DNA from: JALSRD01 sp964476595
GTDB taxonomy: Bacteria > Desulfobacterota > Desulfobacteria > Desulfobacterales > JALSRD01
Assembly (NCBI GenBank): GCA_964476595.1
Contig: CAYZCL010000161.1
Location: 1-6,814, forward strand
Direction: 5' to 3'
Length of the DNA: 6,814 nucleotides
Within the stretch, counting starts at the first letter, position 1. Each line of letters opens with the position of its first letter. The notes under the pieces are model-generated. The model was not told where the DNA came from. It was given only the letters and a program-made list of their open reading frames with translations, and searched no databases. Of this stretch, positions 3,886-6,814 are shown piece after piece. The translations under genes and the position numbers were made by a program.

Positions 3886-6201
3886 TCAGGAGACAGTGGT
3901 TTCCGGAGGTGTTTTCTCCTCCTCGGACGGCAGGGGTTCGCGATAGCCGCATTCACGGTTCGTGCAGGCCAGGAAGCGGCCGTCCCGCTTGGTGCTGCGT
4001 TCCACCAGGATGGGCGCGCCGCACTGCGGGCACTTGCGGTCCACGGGCTTGTCCCAGATGGCGAAATCGCACTCCGGAAACCGGCTGCAGCCATAGAAGA
4101 CCCGCCCGCGGCGGGAGGTGCGCTTGACCAGCGTGCCGGTGCAGTCCGGCCGGGGGCAGGCGATGCCGGTGTCCTCGCCGTTGCCGTTGACCGAGCGGGT
4201 GTTCTTGCACTCGGGGTAACCGCTGCAGGCCAGGAAGGTGCCGTACTTGCCCTCCTTGATCAGCATGGGACGCCCGCACTTTTCACACTTCTCGTCCGAC
4301 ACCTGGCTCTCGCCCGGCATCTTGAATACGATGCGCCCCTTTTCGTCGCGCGTGTAATTGCCCGAGAAGGTACAGTCGGGGTAGCCGCTGCAGGCCAGGA
4401 AGAGACCGTTGCGGCCCATCTTGATGTGCAGTTCATGGGACTTGCAGCGCGGGCACTGGATGCCCGTAGCCAGCCCCTGGCCCTTCATGCTGAGCATGCC
4501 TTCGGCCGCTTCGTCCAGCCGCTTCTTGAAGTAGTTGTAGAAGCGTTCCAGGGCGTCGTTGGCACGGATGCTGCCAGCCTCGATCCGGTCCAGCTCGTCT
4601 TCCATGCGTGCCGTGAAGGCCACGTCGAAAATGTCCGGGAAACTGGCCACGATCAGATCGTTCACCACGAATCCGAGCTCACTGGGGCGGAAGTAGCCCT
4701 TGACCAGTTCGACGTACCCCTTGCCGCGGATGTTCGACAGGATGGCGGCGTAGGTGCTGGGCCGGCCGATGCCGTTCTCCTCCAGTTCCTTGACCAGCGA
4801 GGCCTCGGAAAAGCGCGGCGGAGGCTGGGTGAAGTGCTGCTTGGGCTCCAGGCGGTTGAGCCGCAGCTGCTGTCCCTCGGCGATCTCGGGGAGCAGGGCG
4901 CTGTCCTTTCGTTTACGCGACTCGATCTCCTCGTCGACCGACTGGTAGAGTTTCATGAAGCCCGGAAACTTGACCGTCGAACCGCTGGCGGTAAACAGGT
5001 AATCGCCGGCCGCGATGGAAATGGTCTTCTGGTCGATAAGGGCCTCTTTCATCTGCGAGGCCACGAAGCGTTTCCAGATCAGGTCATAGAGCTTGAGCTG
5101 ATCGGGGCTGAGGTGGGGAGCGACTTTTTCGGGGGTCAGTTCCACCGATGTGGGCCGGATGGCCTCGTGGGCGTCCTGCACCTTCTTGCGGTTTTTGAAA
5201 AAACGCGGCTTCGGCATGGCGTATTCATCGCCCAGCCGCGAACGGATGAAGTCCAGCGCCTGCTCGGCGGCCTCGGCCGCGATGCGCGTGGAGTCGGTGC
5301 GCATGTAAGTGATCAGGCCCACGGGTTCCCCGCCGCCCAGTTCGATGCCCTCGTAGAGCTGCTGGGCCACCATCATGGTCTTGCGGGCCGAGAAGCGCAG
5401 CCTGCGGATGGCCTCCTGCTGCAGCTTGCTGGTGATGAAGGGGGGCAGGGGGTTGCGTCGACGCGTCTTCTTGAGCACCTTGGCGACCATGAAATCCCGC
5501 TGGCGGAGTTCGGTCAGGATCTTCTCGGCCGCTTCCTGGTCACCGATAGTCAGTTTCTTGCCGTCTTTCTTGACCAGTTTCGCCAGAAAGGCCGGCGGCC
5601 TCTCCCCCTCCAGGTCGGCGGTGATGGACCAGTACTCCTGGGGCTCGAAGGCCATGATGGCCCGCTCGCGTTCGCAGATGATGCGTAGCGCCACGGACTG
5701 CACGCGCCCGGCGCTCAATCCCCGCTTGACTTTGCGCCACAGCAGGGGGGAGACTTGGTAGCCCACCAGGCGGTCGAGAATGCGGCGCGCCTGCTGGGCC
5801 TCGTACTTGTTGCGGTTGAGGTCTTCGGGGGACGAGATGGCCTTTAGGATGGCGTTGCGCGTCAGTTCGTGGAAGAGCACGCGGTGAAAGTTGCGGCCCT
5901 TTTTGCGCAGTACCTCAGCGGCGTGCCAGGCGATGGCCTCGCCCTCGCGGTCGGGGTCCGGGGCCAGGTAGATGTCGGCAGCATCGCCGGCCGCCTTCTT
6001 GAGGGATTTGATGACTTTTTGCTTGCCGGGAATGGTGCGGTATTTGGGCTTGAAGCCGTTTTCTACGTCGATGCCCATCTCCTTGGTCGGCAGGTCCTTG
6101 ATGTGGCCCACAGTGGCGGCGACGTTGAAATCCCGGCCCAGGTACTGCTTGATGGTGCGCACCTTGGTCGGCGATTCGACGATGACGAGAGGTTTGCTCA
6201 A
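3886..6201 (-). CDS. topA: DNA topoisomerase I (type IA, omega protein)
   Basis: TopA relaxes negative supercoils by cutting one strand through a 5'-phosphotyrosine link. The product has 771 residues. Domains: TOPRIM (about 3-115) with E9 and the acidic triad D82, D84, E86 in DPDREGE; the type IA core (about 130-560) with active-site Y299 and R301 in ITYMRTDS; then four Cys4 zinc ribbons with Cys at 583/586/604/610, 639/642/659/665, 682/687/705/711 and 724/727/746/751. A short acidic and Thr/Pro-rich tail ends the protein. The start is a TTG at 6201: AGGGAG (6208-6213) is six bases upstream, MSKPLVIVESPTK is the expected N-terminus, and the frame meets a stop at 6223 with no other start. The 176-base gap after dprA suggests either its own promoter or a dprA-topA transcript. 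The ilvB regulatory region begins immediately after its stop. Confidence 0.97.
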   Translation of the reverse strand: MSKPLVIVESPTKVRTIKQYLGRDFNVAATVGHIKDLPTKEMGIDVENGFKPKYRTIPGKQKVIKSLKKAAGDAADIYLAPDPDREGEAIAWHAAEVLRKKGRNFHRVLFHELTRNAILKAISSPEDLNRNKYEAQQARRILDRLVGYQVSPLLWRKVKRGLSAGRVQSVALRIICERERAIMAFEPQEYWSITADLEGERPPAFLAKLVKKDGKKLTIGDQEAAEKILTELRQRDFMVAKVLKKTRRRNPLPPFITSKLQQEAIRRLRFSARKTMMVAQQLYEGIELGGGEPVGLITYMRTDSTRIAAEAAEQALDFIRSRLGDEYAMPKPRFFKNRKKVQDAHEAIRPTSVELTPEKVAPHLSPDQLKLYDLIWKRFVASQMKEALIDQKTISIAAGDYLFTASGSTVKFPGFMKLYQSVDEEIESRKRKDSALLPEIAEGQQLRLNRLEPKQHFTQPPPRFSEASLVKELEENGIGRPSTYAAILSNIRGKGYVELVKGYFRPSELGFVVNDLIVASFPDIFDVAFTARMEDELDRIEAGSIRANDALERFYNYFKKRLDEAAEGMLSMKGQGLATGIQCPRCKSHELHIKMGRNGLFLACSGYPDCTFSGNYTRDEKGRIVFKMPGESQVSDEKCEKCGRPMLIKEGKYGTFLACSGYPECKNTRSVNGNGEDTGIACPRPDCTGTLVKRTSRRGRVFYGCSRFPECDFAIWDKPVDRKCPQCGAPILVERSTKRDGRFLACTNRECGYREPLPSEEEKTPPETTVS

Positions 6202-6207
6202 TGGTGA

Positions 6208-6213
6208 CTCCCT
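6208..6213 (-). promoter_or_regulatory. Ribosome binding site for the TTG start of topA
   Basis: AGGGAG with a six-base spacer to the TTG at 6201. No ATG or GTG lies in frame between it and the upstream stop at 6223-6225, so the rare start codon is supported by both spacing and homology of the N-terminus. Confidence 0.8.
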
Positions 6214-6231
6214 GAAAAACCGTTAGCGTGA

Positions 6232-6272
6232 GGCGCTTCGCTTACCCCAATTCGGGGTGCGGCGCAAGCGCC
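6232..6272 (-). repeat. Nested inverted repeat in the topA 5' region
   Basis: The outer arms GGCGCTT (6272-6266) and AAGCGCC (6238-6232) are perfect over 7 bp and enclose an inner ACCCC/GGGGT stem with a 5-base loop (6244-6258). The structure lies about 30 bases upstream of the topA start, between it and the TTGACA box. No U-tract follows. It may be a 5'-UTR hairpin that tunes topA expression or a supercoiling-sensitive element; the sequence does not decide. Confidence 0.45.
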
Positions 6273-6282
6273 AATTGACCCT

Positions 6283-6311
6283 AAGGATGCGGCAGGAGCG
6301 CCGAATGTCAA
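6283..6311 (-). promoter_or_regulatory. Weak candidate topA promoter
   Basis: TTGACA at 6311-6306 is a perfect -35 hexamer. At 17 bases spacing the -10 position reads ATCCTT, a poor match. The nine bases TTGACATTC are identical to those at the ilvB promoter candidate. The rest of the 176-base dprA-topA gap shows another weak TTGACG box at 6332-6327 and a T7 run (6363-6357) without a proper stem. Confidence 0.28.
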
Positions 6312-6377
6312 CCGTGACGTTAAAATCGTCAATGGAATTCACGGGATAATGGGCTGAAAAAAAGCCGCGGTCCGATG

Positions 6378-6814
6378 TCAGTACCTGTCGCCGGAAAGGA
6401 CGAAACTGCTGCCGGCCTCGCGGCCGACAATACCGCGCAGTTCCAGCTCCAGCAGCACCGCCGAAAGGCGCCCGGCCGGCATGTCCAGACGACGGGCCAG
6501 TTCGTCGATGTGGACCGGGTAGGGGCCCAGCGCACCGCAGACCCGTCGCTGCTCGGCGGACAGGTCCGCGGGTGGCACCCGGCGGTCCGGTTGCGGGCGG
6601 GGCTCGCCGGCCGGTCCGGCCGGCGAGCCCAGGATGCCGGCAAATTCTTCCACGATGTCCCCCACGTGTTCCACCAGCTTGGCGCCCTGTTTAATCAGAG
6701 AATGGGTGCCGGTGCTTCGGAAGGAACGGATGCTGCCTGGAACGGCGAAGACCTCGCGGTTCTGTTCGGCGGCCAGGCGTGCCGTGATGAGGGAACCGCT
6801 CTTCTGACCGGCTT
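6378..6814 (-). CDS. dprA: DNA processing protein DprA/Smf, C-terminal part (5' end beyond the right edge)
   Basis: DprA binds incoming single-stranded DNA and loads RecA during natural transformation; it is widespread even in species not known to be competent. The frame is open to the right edge, leaving 144 visible residues. It begins with AGQKSGSLITARLAAEQ and VFAVPGSI, the conserved end of the DprA Rossmann-fold domain including the SGSLITA phosphate/DNA-binding motif. Next comes STGTHSLIKQGAKLVEHVGDI. A Gly/Pro/Ala-rich linker follows, then a C-terminal winged helix (roughly the last 55 residues, ALGPYPVHIDELARRL onward). An in-frame GTG at 6674 is internal, not a start. The stop is 176 bases before topA; a dprA-topA order is common in bacteria. 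A striking palindrome lies in the linker coding sequence. Confidence 0.93.
   Translation of the reverse strand, partial: AGQKSGSLITARLAAEQNREVFAVPGSIRSFRSTGTHSLIKQGAKLVEHVGDIVEEFAGILGSPAGPAGEPRPQPDRRVPPADLSAEQRRVCGALGPYPVHIDELARRLDMPAGRLSAVLLELELRGIVGREAGSSFVLSGDRY
6600..6630. repeat. 31-base GC palindrome inside the dprA linker
   Basis: Arms 6600-6614 and 6616-6630 are perfect reverse complements (15 bp) around a single T at 6615. The core contains GCCGGCCGG and CCGGCCGGC. It encodes the Gly-Ser-Pro-Ala-Gly-Pro-Ala-Gly-Glu-Pro linker between the Rossmann and winged-helix domains and keeps the frame. It could be a REP-like palindromic unit inserted in a tolerant linker, a protein-binding site, or drift in GC-rich low-complexity codons. 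Confidence 0.75.

Noticed and set aside
4426..5688. 420-codon open frame on the plus strand opposite topA
   Set aside because: Shadow of topA; composition typical of antisense translation and no family motif.
6357..6424. Intrinsic terminator after dprA (T7 run at 6363-6357)
   Set aside because: The only complementary arm found is 6 bp with a loop of about 49 bases, so a stable hairpin next to the T-run is not supported.

Overview
The window is a high-GC bacterial chromosome segment with every convincing gene on the minus strand. Read in the direction of transcription (right to left) the order is: 3' part of dprA, topA, a regulatory leader, ilvB, ilvN, ilvC, and the first 35 codons of cimA. 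The gene order, the citramalate-synthase-type N-terminus and the divergent ketol-acid reductoisomerase suggest a Desulfobacterota (former Deltaproteobacteria) relative, for example a sulfate reducer of the Desulfobacteria. This is an inference from recalled family features, not from a search.

Right part (3886-6814): the C-terminal 144 residues of the DNA-uptake/recombination mediator DprA are followed after 176 bases by topA, a complete 771-residue type IA topoisomerase with four Cys4 zinc ribbons and a TTG start. The gap holds a nested inverted repeat and a TTGACA box. Inside dprA a 31-base, almost perfect GC palindrome sits in the linker before the winged helix.

Middle (3590-3885): this 296-base gap is the most interesting part. 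It encodes an undetected 32-residue leader peptide (3702-3800), half of whose residues are Ile, Leu or Val. It is followed by segments that can form three mutually exclusive stems: protector, antiterminator, and an intrinsic terminator with a 12-bp arm and U8. This is a textbook ribosome-mediated attenuator placed in front of ilvB.

Left part (1-3589): ilvB and ilvN encode the catalytic and regulatory subunits of acetohydroxyacid synthase, ilvC the ketol-acid reductoisomerase, and cimA (R)-citramalate synthase. Together they supply the common valine/isoleucine enzymes plus a threonine-independent route to 2-oxobutyrate for isoleucine. The intercistronic gaps of 64, 128 and 64 bases carry only small GC hairpins and no convincing promoter, so the four genes probably form one operon controlled by the attenuator. 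Regulation would then act at two levels: Ile/Leu/Val-tRNA charging through the leader, and feedback inhibition through the IlvN ACT domain.
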